Source of the DNA: Amorphophallus konjac
Lineage: Eukaryota > Streptophyta > Magnoliopsida > Alismatales > Araceae
DNA length: 64,000 nucleotides
NCBI GenBank assembly: GCA_022559845.1
Contig: CM040123.1
Location: forward strand, 301,494,642-301,558,641
Reading direction: 5' to 3'
The notes under the pieces were generated by a model that was given only the letters and a program-made list of their open reading frames with translations, had not been told where the DNA came from and searched no databases. A program made the translations under genes and the position numbers. Below, in pieces: positions 33,262 through 45,320 of the stretch. Numbering within the stretch: the first letter of the stretch is position 1; every line of letters starts with the position of its first letter.

Positions 33262-36200
33262 TGTAGCAACCCTAATAAATGAATAATTGAAATAAATTAA
33301 AACATATATATTACAGAAGTAATATATATAAAAGGAATAGGGTTAATTGGATGAAATAAAACAAATTAAAATAACGCCTCTTATTAAGGCGTTAATTTAT
33401 AAAGAAACGCCTCTATCCATGGCGTGAATAAAGAAAGGACGCCCACACCTACGGTCGTCAGTTCTCACGCGACCAAATGGGTAAGCAAAAGAAACGCCTC
33501 TATCTTGGGCGTGTTTTAAAACACGAAACGCCCTTTTTCAAGGCCCTTTTTAAGAAACGCCCTTATGCAAGGCGTTAATTAAAAAATACACGCCCTGACC
33601 AAAGGCGTTAATTCCGTTCGTGAACCGTTCGAACCCAGAGCTTATCCAGGGAAAGATTAACCTAATCTAGTAAGTGTCTAATAGAGTAAGGACTCTATTA
33701 GGGATATACTACCCTCACACAATCACTAACTCTAATAGGACTTCCAAAGTCTTATAAATAAACCTGTTCGGCCAACCCTAAATCTATTTGGACGAACTAC
33801 TGCTGCACGGTACGTGAAGAACAAACTGTTCTTCTTATTCCCTTTTGTTTTTCTTGCTTCAGATTATATGAAGAATAATTAGTTTTCTTCTTGTTCAGGA
33901 AACTCTGCTACTGCCGTCGAAGAATAGGTAATATTCTTCTATCTTTTTCCTTAAACGTCGATTATAACTATGAAGATTATTAACATCTTCATCTTTCCTC
34001 TTTTTCTCTTCCTCTACAGGTTCTGTAGCGTGAAGATCTTTGAAGAACATTTGTTCTTCTTCCAGCTGCTGCTGCTGTTGCGGATTTGCGTTGCAACAGA
34101 GCTCATCTTCTATCTCATTCTTCACGTTCCATTAAAGGTAGGATTTTCTCAAGTTATTGTAGCCCAAATGAAATTAATGCAAGATATATATATATAAGCA
34201 TGTCATGCATACAGTTATTATAGTTTCCATGCGTTTTCTGCAATATTTTGAAAGAGACGCCCCTGTCAAGGGCGCTAATTCACATGAAACGACTTTTCCC
34301 AGGTCGTTAATTTCATGTTTAACGCCCCGTACTCAGGCGTTAATTTCTTTAAACCGTTAATCACCCATCTTAAGAATTGATTATCTATGAAATCATGATT
34401 ATAAAGTAATGCATGATCCTCTGTTTTCAACCTGCTAACTTTACTGTCATGATATTACATTCGTTCCTCTGTTATCCTGAAATTGTTATTGTCCTTTGAA
34501 TTAACGACTTGGACAAAGTCGTTTTCCACATATTAACGCCCCCTCATAGGGCGTGAATCTGAAAGGTAACGCCCCTTCCTAGGGCGTGTATCGGTTAAAA
34601 TCCTGAAATTTAAATATTCTGGAAAATAGAATTAAATAGTAACGCCCCTGCCCAGGGCGCGTTTTAGATAATTCCTGTAAATTAATTGTATTCTGTCAAA
34701 TATGTAAACAATAAGACGCCTTCTGGTGTAGTCGTCAGATCTTGAAGAAACGACCCTGACCAAGGCGTGTTTTAGACAATTCATGAAATTATTGATATTC
34801 TGTCAAATATATATATATAAGGAGACGCCTGCTAGTGTAGTCGTCAACTCTTGAAGAAACGCCCCTTCCCAAGGCGCGTTTTAGATAAATTATTGAATTA
34901 TTGAAAATTCTGCAAAACGGACCATATGTAAACGCCCTTCTATTAGGCGTTAATTACTTGAGAAACGACTTGACCAAAGTCGTTATTTTACTATAAACTG
35001 ATTTTCATCTGATTTGCTAACCGATGGTTTTATATATTATAATATATATGTATATCGGCACTATTCTCCACTCCGTGAGTATAGTCCCATGTTTTCATGT
35101 TGATTTACCGATCACACTCAACTCTCATTGACATACAAGCTCTCCATTGGACATTCCGTTCCTTTGGACTAGCGAGTTAGTCATAGAGACATCCGTAAGA
35201 CTCCTCGTAGCCTTGGATTCCCTCAAGGCCGACTGAGCTGGTTGTACCCTAAAAACCCATTACACGATCCTTGCCATGTCAATCTAAAGAAACATGGTAT
35301 ACCGGCCCTTATGATTATACAAAGAGTATATCATAAGAAATTCTTGATGGGATGATGATATCATGCCATATCGTGTCATTCTTGTAAACCCCAATTCTAT
35401 GATAAGAATGAGGGTATCTTGCTTGATCTAATGTTCATGTGGACCTCAATTCTATATAAAGAATGTCCATATTGATTTGTCATGGTACCTAAGTTAAGGG
35501 AACCATATTCTACCTAGTTTTATCGACATCGTGATTATACCGTTATTATCGCCATTCTATGTCCTTTGTCATATTTTGGACTCTATTCTATCAAAGTTGT
35601 CATACGTGCCTACAAGCTTGATTATTGAAATTCTATATTGGCTATATAAACAAGAGTGGATGTCAAAACACATGATAAATGCCTGCGCATATAGGGCCCG
35701 ATCTGGTCCTGGGAGGAGCACCCGAAAGTACTTGTGCCCATGGGAGTTAAAATGATAAGGTATCTGGCATTATACCGAGTACTTGACTTGCTTGATTGGA
35801 CATTCCACACACATCTTGTACTTGAATCGTACTTGACTTTACATGAAATGTGTGGCCCGAAAAAGGGTAATTTACTTGCTTGATACATGATAGCCAAAGT
35901 TCTTGACATGACTTGTTAATTGTACTTGCTTGAATATCTTGAACCACTTGTTTATCTTGTTGGAAGTTCATGATTAAGTTCATCTTATTTTCTTGATATT
36001 ACATTCTCTCTATCTTGTCATTTTATGCGAGCATGCATAGCTTTATTGCATTCATAAAAATGTAATTACTTAAACCCCTTGCTAGTACTTGAGATATAAT
36101 TTCCTACTGAGCGTTCGCTCATTCCGTTTGTCCCTTTCTACTTTTCAGGTAAGTCCGACGACGATGGAAGTCAATCGGATGGGAATGGTCAAGAGTGAAA

Positions 36201-36449
36201 GTGATAGAGCTTCTACAAGTGTCGTCTAGTCTTTTCCATAGTTTCTTGAGTCAAATATGTATTCTTTTCCTTTTTGTTAAACAGAGTATTGGATTTGTAA
36301 TAGTCTATCCATTATGAAATAAAGGATTGGGTTATCTTGCTATTTTGCGCATCTCTGTCTTTGTGTCGAATACACGACCACTCTGATTGACATGATTGAT
36401 ATAGACACGTCGCGCATCTCCGGGTATCTTCCGCGCTCGGGGCGTGACA
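33262..36449 (+). repeat. 5' LTR of Z
   Basis: Begins TGTAGCAACCC, ends GGGGCGTGACA. TATA box TATAAATA at 33753-33760. The transcribed part is rich in CTTCTT words, and short palindromes lie both upstream and downstream of the TATA box. Confidence 0.93.
33374..34984. repeat. Dispersed ACGCC/GGCGT palindromes in Z 5' LTR
   Basis: About 20 units of 19-22 nt, followed often by TAATT or GTTTTA, in three clusters: 33374-33611 (7), 34255-34343 (3) and 34503-34984 (10). Arms pair: ACGCCT/AGGCGT, ACGCCC/GGGCGT and ACGACTT/AAGTCGT. Spacers between units are unique sequence, so this is not a simple tandem repeat. The same clusters recur in the 3' LTR near 41172-41411, 42053-42142 and 42301-42784. Confidence 0.8.
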
Positions 36450-36456
36450 GTCTTTG

Positions 36457-36468
36457 TGGTATCAGAGC
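36457..36468 (+). promoter_or_regulatory. Primer binding site of Z (tRNA-Met)
   Basis: TGGTATCAGAGC, 7 bp after the LTR end. Confidence 0.9.
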
Positions 36469-36624
36469 CTAAGGTATTCAATTCCTAGGAAACCCAAGTC
36501 CAAGGATAGGTTTCAAAACCTTTAACCAAGTGAGAGTGGGTAGAACCAAGGGTTAAATGATCAATGAGTCCTTTACAAGATCATAGTGATATAATACTAA
36601 CATAGCTATTGTAATTGTAGGATA

Positions 36625-39600
36625 ATGGCTGCCGAACGTGCTCAATGGCGCAACATGCAGCGTTCCCTTCAAGGGATGACCCAAGTGCTACAACAGGTAG
36701 CACAAGGTGGTGCTCCACGAGCTGGAAGTTTACACCAAGCATTCAAGAATATGAATCCCCCGAAGTTCATGGGATCGACCGATCCAGACGATGCCGAGCA
36801 TTGGGTTCGGGAGATTGAACGTATATTCCGTGTTATGCAATGCACGGATCAGGACAAAGTCTTATCAGCTACTTTCCAGTTAGAAAAGGATGCTAGAGGC
36901 TGGTGGGAGTCGATTGAAGCTACTATAGACCCAACTCAAGTTACATGGGGAGAATTCGTTGAATATTTCAACGCCAAATATTTCTCTGATAGGGTCCAGG
37001 AAAAGAAGGCCGCCAAATTTGCCGCATTAAAGCAAAGATCTTTATCGGTGGCTGATTATGAAGCACAGTTCTCTAGACTGTCTAGATATGCTAAGCATTT
37101 AATTAGCACGGAAAAGATGAAAGCCCGTAGATTTCTTAATGGGCTTAGGCCCCACTACATTACTCAACTGGCGCCTATGGATATTCAAGTTTATACTGAA
37201 ATAGTGCGCCGAGCTCAGTTGCTTGAAGATGCCACGGAACTATCTGATAGGATCCGTGGGAAAGATAAAAAGGAGCAAGTCACAAGTTCGGGTTCTTTTA
37301 AACCCAACTTTAAGAAGAGGCCCAATAATGGAGGTTCTTCCTCTCAAGATCAGAAGTACAAGAAATCCAAGCCTTTCTCTATCACCACTACACCTTCAAA
37401 CGTAGTATGCAAGCATTGTGACAAGGCTGGTCACAAAACAGAAGAATGCTGGAGGAAATTAGGAGCATGTCTCCGTTGTGGGAGTCGTGAACATCGGATT
37501 CCCGATTGTCCATTAATGAATTACCAAGACGGTGAGGGTAAACGCCCAGTGACAAGGAACGCGCGTCTTCATGCAATCCAAGAGACCGAACCAGAAGAAG
37601 AAGGCGGATTGGTGGAAGGTACATTAAAAATTTGTTCCAAATATGCACATGTCTTATTTGATACGGGTGCATCGCATTCCATTATTTCCAAGAAGTTTGC
37701 TGACCCATTACCTCTAGAACCAGAATGGATGAAGTTAATATTGTCTACTCCTCTCGGAAACGAGACGGATATCACACATCATTACCAAAACTGTGAGGTA
37801 TTGGTTCGAGGAAAGAATTTTCCTATTGATCTTATCTGCTTAGATCTAAAAGAGTATGATGTTATACTAGGAGCAGATTGGTTATCCAAATACCAGGCAG
37901 CGGTTGATTGCCGTGATAGCAAGATTGTTTTCAAGGAATTTCCGGAACTGACTTATACTAGTCCTAAGAGTCGAAGCAAATCCCCTCTTATTTCGGCTCT
38001 TCGAGCAAGCAAGCTCGTCAAGAAAGGATGTGTATCCTTCCTTGCTTTTGTCACTATTAAAGAAGCTAAAGAAACCAAGATAGAGGACATTCAGGTAGTG
38101 CGAGAATTTCCAGACGTATTTCCGGAAGAATTGCCGGGATTACCCCCGCAAAGAGATGTGGCCTTTACCATCGACTTAGCCCCTGGTGCTGGTCCTGTTT
38201 CAAAGGCACCCTATAGAATGTCCCCTGCAGAACTAAAAGAATTGAAGAAGCAATTGATGGAATTGATTCAAAAAGGGTTCATTAGACCAAGTACTTCCCC
38301 GTGGGGAGCCCCAGTCCTATTTGTAAGGAAGAAGGATGGATCCATGAGATTGTGTATCGACTATCGACAGTTGAATCATCTTACTATCAAGAACAAGTAT
38401 CCACTGCCGAGAATCGATGAATTATTTGATCAGATTTCTGGATCCAAACATTTCTCCAAGATTGATCTCAGGTCTGGTTATCATCAATTGAGGATTAAAG
38501 ACGAAGATATTCATAAAACTACGTTCAGAAGCAGGTATGGCCACTATGAATTTGTTGTTATGCCTTTTGGACTAACAAATGCCCATGCTGCCTTTATGTA
38601 GTTGATGAATAGCATATTCAGGCCTTATCTAGATCAATTTGTGGTGGTTTTCATTGATGATATATTGATATATTCCAAGACTAAGGAAGAACACGAAGAG
38701 CATTTGAAGATTTCATTACAAATCTTGAGGACAAATCAATTATATGCTAAGCTCAGCAAATGCGAATTCTGGCTTGAAGAAGTGGCTTTTCTCGGACATG
38801 TCATATCCAAGGACGGTTTATCTGTAGATCCGTCAACGGTTGAAGCTGTAAGAAACTGGGAAAGACCCACTAATGCAAGCGAGATCAGAAGTTTCTTAGG
38901 TCTTGCAGGCTATTATCGGCGATTCATCAAAGATTTCTCTAAGATCGCCGTGCCCCTTACAAGGTTAACTCGCAAGGAGATCCGATACGAATGGAGTGAG
39001 GAATGTGAAAGAAGTTTTCAAACTCTCAAGGATCATCTCACCACATCTCCGGTCTTAGCTCTACCGATAGAAGGAGAGAAATTCGAGGTCTACACTGATG
39101 CTTCTGGCATTGGCCTCGGATGTGTCCTAATGCAACAAGGAAAGGTCATAGCATACTCTTCACGTCAACTGAAGAAGCATGAGGAGAATTACCCCGTCCA
39201 TGACTTAGAACTGGCCGCGGTAGTATTTGCCCTAAAGATATGGAGACACTACTTATATGGAGCACAGTTTACTGTATACTCCGATCACAAAAGTCTCAAA
39301 TAACTATTTTCACAAAAGGAGCTGAACATGAGACAAAGACGCTGGCTAGAATATCTCAAGGACTTCGACTTCAATATACAATACCCTCCCGGAAAGGGTA
39401 ATTATGTTGCTGACGCCCTTAGTCGAAAGCCGAGAGCAATGATAGCAAATTGTATGATGCAAGAATGGAGGTTACTTGAACAATTCTATGAGCTCAATAT
39501 AAGCTTGGACACGGGATCCAAATTTGTCACACTATCTCATGTAAGCATACAGTCAGATATGTTATCTGAGATACAAACACTTCAGGATGATGATCCTATA

Positions 39601-40977
39601 TTAGTAGAAATCAAAGGCAGATTAGAAGGACAATCTGATTTTCAACTAACTTCTGATGAAAGATTATCGTTCAAAGATAGAACTTGTATACCCGATTGTC
39701 CGGAATTAAAGAAGAAGATCTTAGATGAAGCTCACCGATCAAGGTACACTATTCATCCAGGATCAACCAAAATGTACCAAGATGTAAAGAGGAACTTTTG
39801 GTGGCCTAATATGAAAAGAGAAATAGCGGACTATGTATCACGCTGTCTCACATGCCAACAGGTCAAGGCGGAACACCAAAAGCCTGCGGGAAAACTACAT
39901 CCTCTAGATATTCCTAAGTGGAAATGGGCGGATATTGGTATGGACTTCATCATGGGTTTGTCTAAATCTAAAGGAGGACATGATGGAATCTGGGTTATCA
40001 TTGACCGATTGACTAAATCGGCACATTTCTTGCCAATCAAAAGCCGATGGTCAATTGATGTGCTAGCTGCACTATACATCAAAGAAATAGTCAGGATACA
40101 TGGAATTCCTGTCTCAATCGTGTCTGATAGAGATCCCCGTTTTACTTCTCATTTTTGGAAGGGATTACAACATTCGTTGGGAACAAGGCTCAACTTTAGT
40201 ACTGCTTTTCACCCACAAACGGATGGTCAGACCGAACGAACTAATCAAGTTGTTGAAGATATGCTGAGAGCATGCATTATTGACTTTGGAGGAAGCTGGC
40301 ATGACCACTTACCTTTAGTTGAATTTGCATATAATAATAGCTACCAAGCTAGTATCCAAATGGCACCTTTCGAAGCCTTATACGGAAGGAGTTGCCGATC
40401 TCCCATATGTTGGAACGAAGTTGGAGAGAAACAACTATTAGGTCCAGACATGGTAAGGGATACAACTGAGAAGATACAGGTAATCAGAGAAAGATTACAA
40501 GTTGCTCAAACAAGGCAAAAGGCTTATGCTGATACCAGGAGAAGAGATCTTGAATTCCAGGTTGGAGATCATGTATTTCTTAAAATATCCCTTGGACGTG
40601 GCATACGAAGATTTGGTGTTAAGGGCAAGCTTACGCCAAGATTCATCGGACCATTTGAGGTACTCGAAAGAGTTGGCGAGGTTGCTTATCGCATCGCGTT
40701 GCCTCCTCAGTTGTCCGAGGTACACAATGTATTTCACATATCTATGTTGAAGAAGTATGTGCACGATCCGTCTCATATTATTGAACATGGAGATCTGGTG
40801 ATCCAGAAAGATCTCACATATGAACAGAAGCCTATGAAGATCTTGGATCGAGAAATACGAGCTCTAAGGAATAAGGTTATTCTCATGCTTAAGGTGCAAT
40901 GGAATAAGAATCCCGAACGCGAAGCGACATGGGAGACCGAAGAATCTATGAAGAAACGATTTCCCGAGTTATTCTAA
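36625..40977 (+). pseudogene. Z gag-pol polyprotein, two nonsense codons
   Basis: ATG 36625 ([10 protein letters not shown]) to the stop at 40975-40977, one frame. Gag domain at residues about 40-205; two CCHC knuckles near 262-275 and 282-295; protease LFDTGASHS near 344; RT with [23 protein letters not shown] and FIDD near 676-679; RNase [14 protein letters not shown] near 825; integrase HHCC from 1037 (HRSRYTIHPGS, CLTCQQVK), DDE residues in GMDFIMGL, VSDRDPRF and ERTNQVVEDM; chromodomain-like end (ILMLKVQWNKN, EATWETEE, FPELF). Stops are TAG at 38599-38601 (codon 659, between RT motifs) and TAA at 39301-39303 (codon 893, RNase H). The conserved RT motif just before the first stop also carries a His where Pro is usual. 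Confidence 0.92.
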
Positions 40978-41047
40978 GAGGTATATGTTCTACGCTCTCC
41001 ACATGTATAATTATATATATATTGAATTTGGGGACCAAATTCTTTTT

Positions 41048-41060
41048 AAGTGGGGGAGGG
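41048..41060 (+). promoter_or_regulatory. Polypurine tract of Z
   Basis: AAGTGGGGGAGGG directly before the 3' LTR. Confidence 0.88.
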
Positions 41061-44000
41061 TGTAGCAACCCTAATAAATGAATAATTGAAATAAATTAAA
41101 ACATATATATTACAGAAGTAATATATATAAAAGGAATAGGGTTAATTGGATGAAATAAAACAAATTAAAATAACGCCTCTTATTAAGGCGTTAATTTATA
41201 AAGAAACGCCTCTATCCATGGCGTGAATAAAGAAAGGACGCCCACACCTACGGTCGTCAGTTCTCACGCGACCAAATGGGTAAGCAAAAGAAACGCCTCT
41301 ATCTTGGGCGTGTTTTAAAACACGAAACGCCCTTTTTCAAGGCGCTTTTTAAGAAACGCCCTTATGCAAGGCGTTAATTAAAAAATACACGCCCTGACCA
41401 AAGGCGTTAATTCCGTTCGTGAACCGTTCGAACCCAGAGCTTATCCAGGGAAAGATTAACCTAATCTAGTAAGTGTCTAATAGAGTAAGGACTCTATTAG
41501 GGATATACTACCCTCACACAATCACTAACTCTAATAGGACTTCCAAAGTCTTATAAATAAACCTGTTCGGCCAACCCTAAATCTATTTGGACGAACTACT
41601 GCTGCACGGTACGTGAAGAACAAACTGTTCTTCTTATTCCCTTTTGTTTTTCTTGCTTCAAATTATATGAAGAATAATTAGTTTTCTTCTTGTTCAGGAA
41701 ACTCTGCTACTGCCGTCGAAGAATAGGTAATATTCTTCTATCTTTTTCCTTAAACGTCGATTATAACTATGAAGATTATTAACATCTTCATCTTTCCTCT
41801 TTTTCTCTTCCTCTACAGGTTCTGTAGCGTGAAGATCTTTGAAGAACATTTGTTCTTCTTCCGGCTGCTGCTGCTGTTGTGGATTTTCGTTGCAACAGAG
41901 CTCATCTTCTATCTCATTCTTCACGTTCCATTAAAGGTAGGATTTTCTCAAGTTATTGTAGCCCAAATGAAATTAATGCAAGATATATATATATAAGCAT
42001 GTCATGCATACAGTTATTATAGTTTCCATGCGTTTTCTGCAATATTTTGAAAGAGACGCCCCTGTCAAGGGCGCTAATTCACATGAAACGACTTTTCCCA
42101 GGTCGTTAATTTCATGTTTAACGCCCCGTACTCAGGCGTTAATTTCTTTAAACCGTTAATCACCCATCTTAAGAATTGATTATCTATGAAATCATGATTA
42201 TAAAGTAATGCATGATCCTCTGTTTTCAACCTGCTAACTTTACTGTCATGATATTACATTCGTTCCTCTGTTATCCTGAAATTGTTACTGTCCTTTGAAT
42301 TAACGACTTGGACAAAGTCGTTTTCCACATATTAACGCCCCCTCATAGGGCGTGAATCTGAAAGGTAACGCCCCTTCCTAGGGCGTGTATCGGTTAAAAT
42401 CCTGAAATTTAAATATTCTGGAAAATAGAATTAAATAGTAACGCCCCTGCCCAGGGCGCGTTTTAGATAATTCCTGTAAATTAATTATATTCTGTCAAAT
42501 ATGTAAACAATAAGACGCCTTCTGGTGTAGTCGTCAGATCTTGAAGAAACGACCCTGACCAAGGCGTGTTTTAGACAATTCATGAAATTATTGATATTCT
42601 GTCAAATATATATATATAAGGAGACGCCTGCTAGTGTAGTCGTCAACTCTTGAAGAAACGCCCCTTCCCAAGGCGCGTTTTAGATAAATTATTGAATTAT
42701 TGAAAATTCTGCAAAACGGACCATATGTAAACGCCCTTCTATTAGGCGTTAATTACTTGAGAAACGACTTGACCAAAGTCGTTATTTTACTATAAACTGA
42801 TTTTCATCTGATTTGCTAACCGATGGTTTTATATATTATAATATATATGTATATCGGCACTATTCTCCACTCCGTGAGTATAGTCCCATGTTTTCATGTT
42901 GATTTACCGATCACACTCAACTCTCATTGACATACAAGCTCTCCATTGGACATTCCGTTCCTTTGGACTAGCGAGTTAGTCATAGAGACATCCGTAAGAC
43001 TCCTCGTAGCCTTGGATTACCTCAAGGCCGACTGAGCTGGTTGTACCCTAAAAACCCATTACACGATCCTTGCCATGTCAATCTAAAGAAACATGGTATA
43101 CCGGCCCTTATGATTATACAAAGAGTATATCATAAGAAATTCTTGATGGGATGATGATATCATGCCATATCGTGTCATTCTTGTAAACCCCAATTCTATG
43201 ATAAGAATGAGGGTATCTTGCTTGATCTAATGTTCATGTGGACCTCAATTCTATATAAAGAATGTCCATATTGATTTGTCATGGTACCTAAGTTAAGGGA
43301 ACCATATTCTACCTAGTTTTATCGACATCGTGATTATACCGTTATTATCGCCATTCTATGTCCTTTGTCATATTTTGGACTCTATTCTATCAAAGTTGTC
43401 ATACGTGTCTACAAGCTTGATTATTGAAATTCTATATTGGCTATATAAACAAGAGTGGATGTCAAAACACATGATAAATGCATGCGCATATAGGGCCCGA
43501 TCTGGTCCTGGGAGGAGCACCCGAAAGTACTTGTGCCCATGGGAGTTAAAATGATAAGGTATCTGGCATTATACCGAGTACTTGACTTGCTTGATTGGAC
43601 ATTCCACACACATCTTGTACTTGAATCGTACTTGACTTTACATGAAATGCGTGGCCCGAAAAAGGGTAATTTACTTGCTTGATACATGATAGCCAAAGTT
43701 CTTGACATGACTTGTTAATTGTACTTGCTTGAATATCTTGAACCACTTGTTTATCTTGTTGGAAGTTCATGATTAAGTTCATCTTATTTTCTTGATATTA
43801 TATTCTCTCTATCTTGTCGTTTTATGCGAGCATGCATAGCTTTATTGCATTCATAAAAATGTAATTACTTAAACCCCTTGCTAGTACTTGAGATATAATT
43901 TCCTACTGAGCGTTCGCTCATTCCGTTTGTCCCTTTCTACTTTTCAGGTAAGTCCGACGACGATGGAAGTCAATCGGATGGGAATGGCCAAGAGTGAAAG

Positions 44001-44248
44001 TGATAGAGCTTCTACAAGTGTCGTCTAGTCTTTTCCATAGTTTCTTGAGTCAAATATGTATTCTTTTCCTTTTTGTTAAACAGAGTATTGGATTTGTAAT
44101 AGTCTATCCATTATGAAATAAAGGATTGGGTTATCTTGCTATTTTGCGCATCTCTGTCTTTGTGTCGAATACACGACCACTCTGATTGACATGATTGATA
44201 TAGACACGTCGCGCATCTCCGGGTATCTTCCGCGCTCGGGGCGTGACA
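41061..44248 (+). repeat. 3' LTR of Z
   Basis: Same length as the 5' LTR. TATAAATA at 41552-41559 and the same palindrome clusters. Confidence 0.93.
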
Positions 44249-44253
44249 TTAAC

Positions 44254-45076
44254 CTTATATGTCTCCTAGATTTTTCTTGACTTCAGTCATTACCTTGTAT
44301 TTTCTTGCTCGGCTAGATGAGCAAGCCTCAATGCCGTTGGGTAGGAGCCTGGGTCTTGGGTTGCGACATAGCGTCGAACATTGCTACGCAGTCCCTTGAT
44401 GAATTTCTTCACCTTCCGACGCACATCATCGAATATGTGTGGAGCATATTGGCCCAGGGCTGAAAACTTGGCCTCATAGTCGGCCACCGACATGCTCCCT
44501 TGCTCGAGGCTTAGAAATTTTTGCTCGCTCGAGGCTTAGAAATTCTTGCTCCTTCGCATCTCGCACATGCTCGGGAAAATACTTCTCTCGAAAGACAACT
44601 AAGAATTCCTCCCATAGTATGTCACCGTCGTGGTAGTCCGCGAAGGTGGTCCGCATCTTGGCCTTCCACCACAAGTCGGCCTGGTCTTGCAGAACATAGG
44701 CCGCCAGGTTCACCTTCTCCTCTTCGAGACACCGCATTGCGCGGAACTTCCTTTCCATTTCGCTAAGCCATGACTCAACCACCTCTGGATGGCTCTCCCC
44801 CTTAAAGATAGGAGGCACCAACCATAGGAACCGATCAAGTGTCGGCAGGTCGTGACGTGGTGCGGCTGCGGGCTGCTGCATCATTTGTTGCGGCATGGCC
44901 TGCATCAACCCTTGGAAGCTCTGCATGAACCCTTCCAGGTTGACTCCTGCATTGGGCATCTGCCCACCGCCAACTGTAGGGGCATGGACAGCCCCATCGT
45001 TCGCTCCATTTGGGTCATCTACACCCGATCCCCTCTCATCTTCCTGAGGAAGATTTCTTTGCCTTCTTGGCGACAT
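44254..45076 (-). pseudogene. T gag N-terminal part, broken by a 25-bp duplication
   Basis: ATG 45076 (MSPRRQRNLP; an in-frame ATG also at 45091). Gag domain motifs: FKGESHPEVVESWLSEMERKF-type segment, YVLQDQADLWWKAK, FREKYFPEHVRDAKEQEFL, then in a shifted frame MSVADYEAKFSALGQYAPH and FIKGLRSNVRRYV. The shift is caused by a 25-bp tandem duplication (44502-44526 and 44527-44551). A stop ends the frame at 44290. Z separates it from the zinc-knuckle part. Confidence 0.85.
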
Positions 45077-45215
45077 GGTTCTGAAAGACATACAATTTTT
45101 TAAGTGAGAGGGTTTTAAATGGTGTCAAACATACTCTACCCTTTCTCCACTCTAACCTATCCCTTCCTCCACTATGGAACATCTAGAATAGTTGTAACCC
45201 TGGTTTGACTCTCGT

Positions 45216-45227
45216 GCTCTGATACCA
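45216..45227 (-). promoter_or_regulatory. Primer binding site of T (tRNA-Met)
   Basis: The minus strand TGGTATCAGAGC lies 3 bp from the 5' LTR. Confidence 0.88.
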
Positions 45228-45320
45228 CGTTGTAAAGCCCCGAGATCCGATTCCCAAATTTTAGGGGTATGTATATTTTTTTTTGTCGGACCCCGAAGCG
45301 AATTACTTCATACGTATTGT

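Larger units (their letters stand above)
33262..44248 (+). mobile_element. Element Z: nearly intact Del/Tekay-like chromovirus
   Basis: Full-length 10,987-bp plus-strand element: two 3188-bp LTRs (14 differences by eye), tRNA-Met primer site, one gag-pol frame of 1450 codons with two stops, polypurine tract, target duplication TTAAC (33257-33261 and 44249-44253). It sits in T gag. The low LTR divergence makes it one of the youngest insertions here. Confidence 0.95.

Noticed and set aside
33895..34197. ORFs in the Z LTR around the CTTCTT-rich leader (repeated at 41694-41996)
   Set aside because: Both strands open over low-complexity sequence; duplicated only because the LTR is.
36457..36468. 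tRNA-like sequence
   Set aside because: Only the 12-nt primer site complementary to tRNA-Met; there is no tRNA body. The same applies at 12883, 27161, 45216 and the tRNA-Asp site at 6502.
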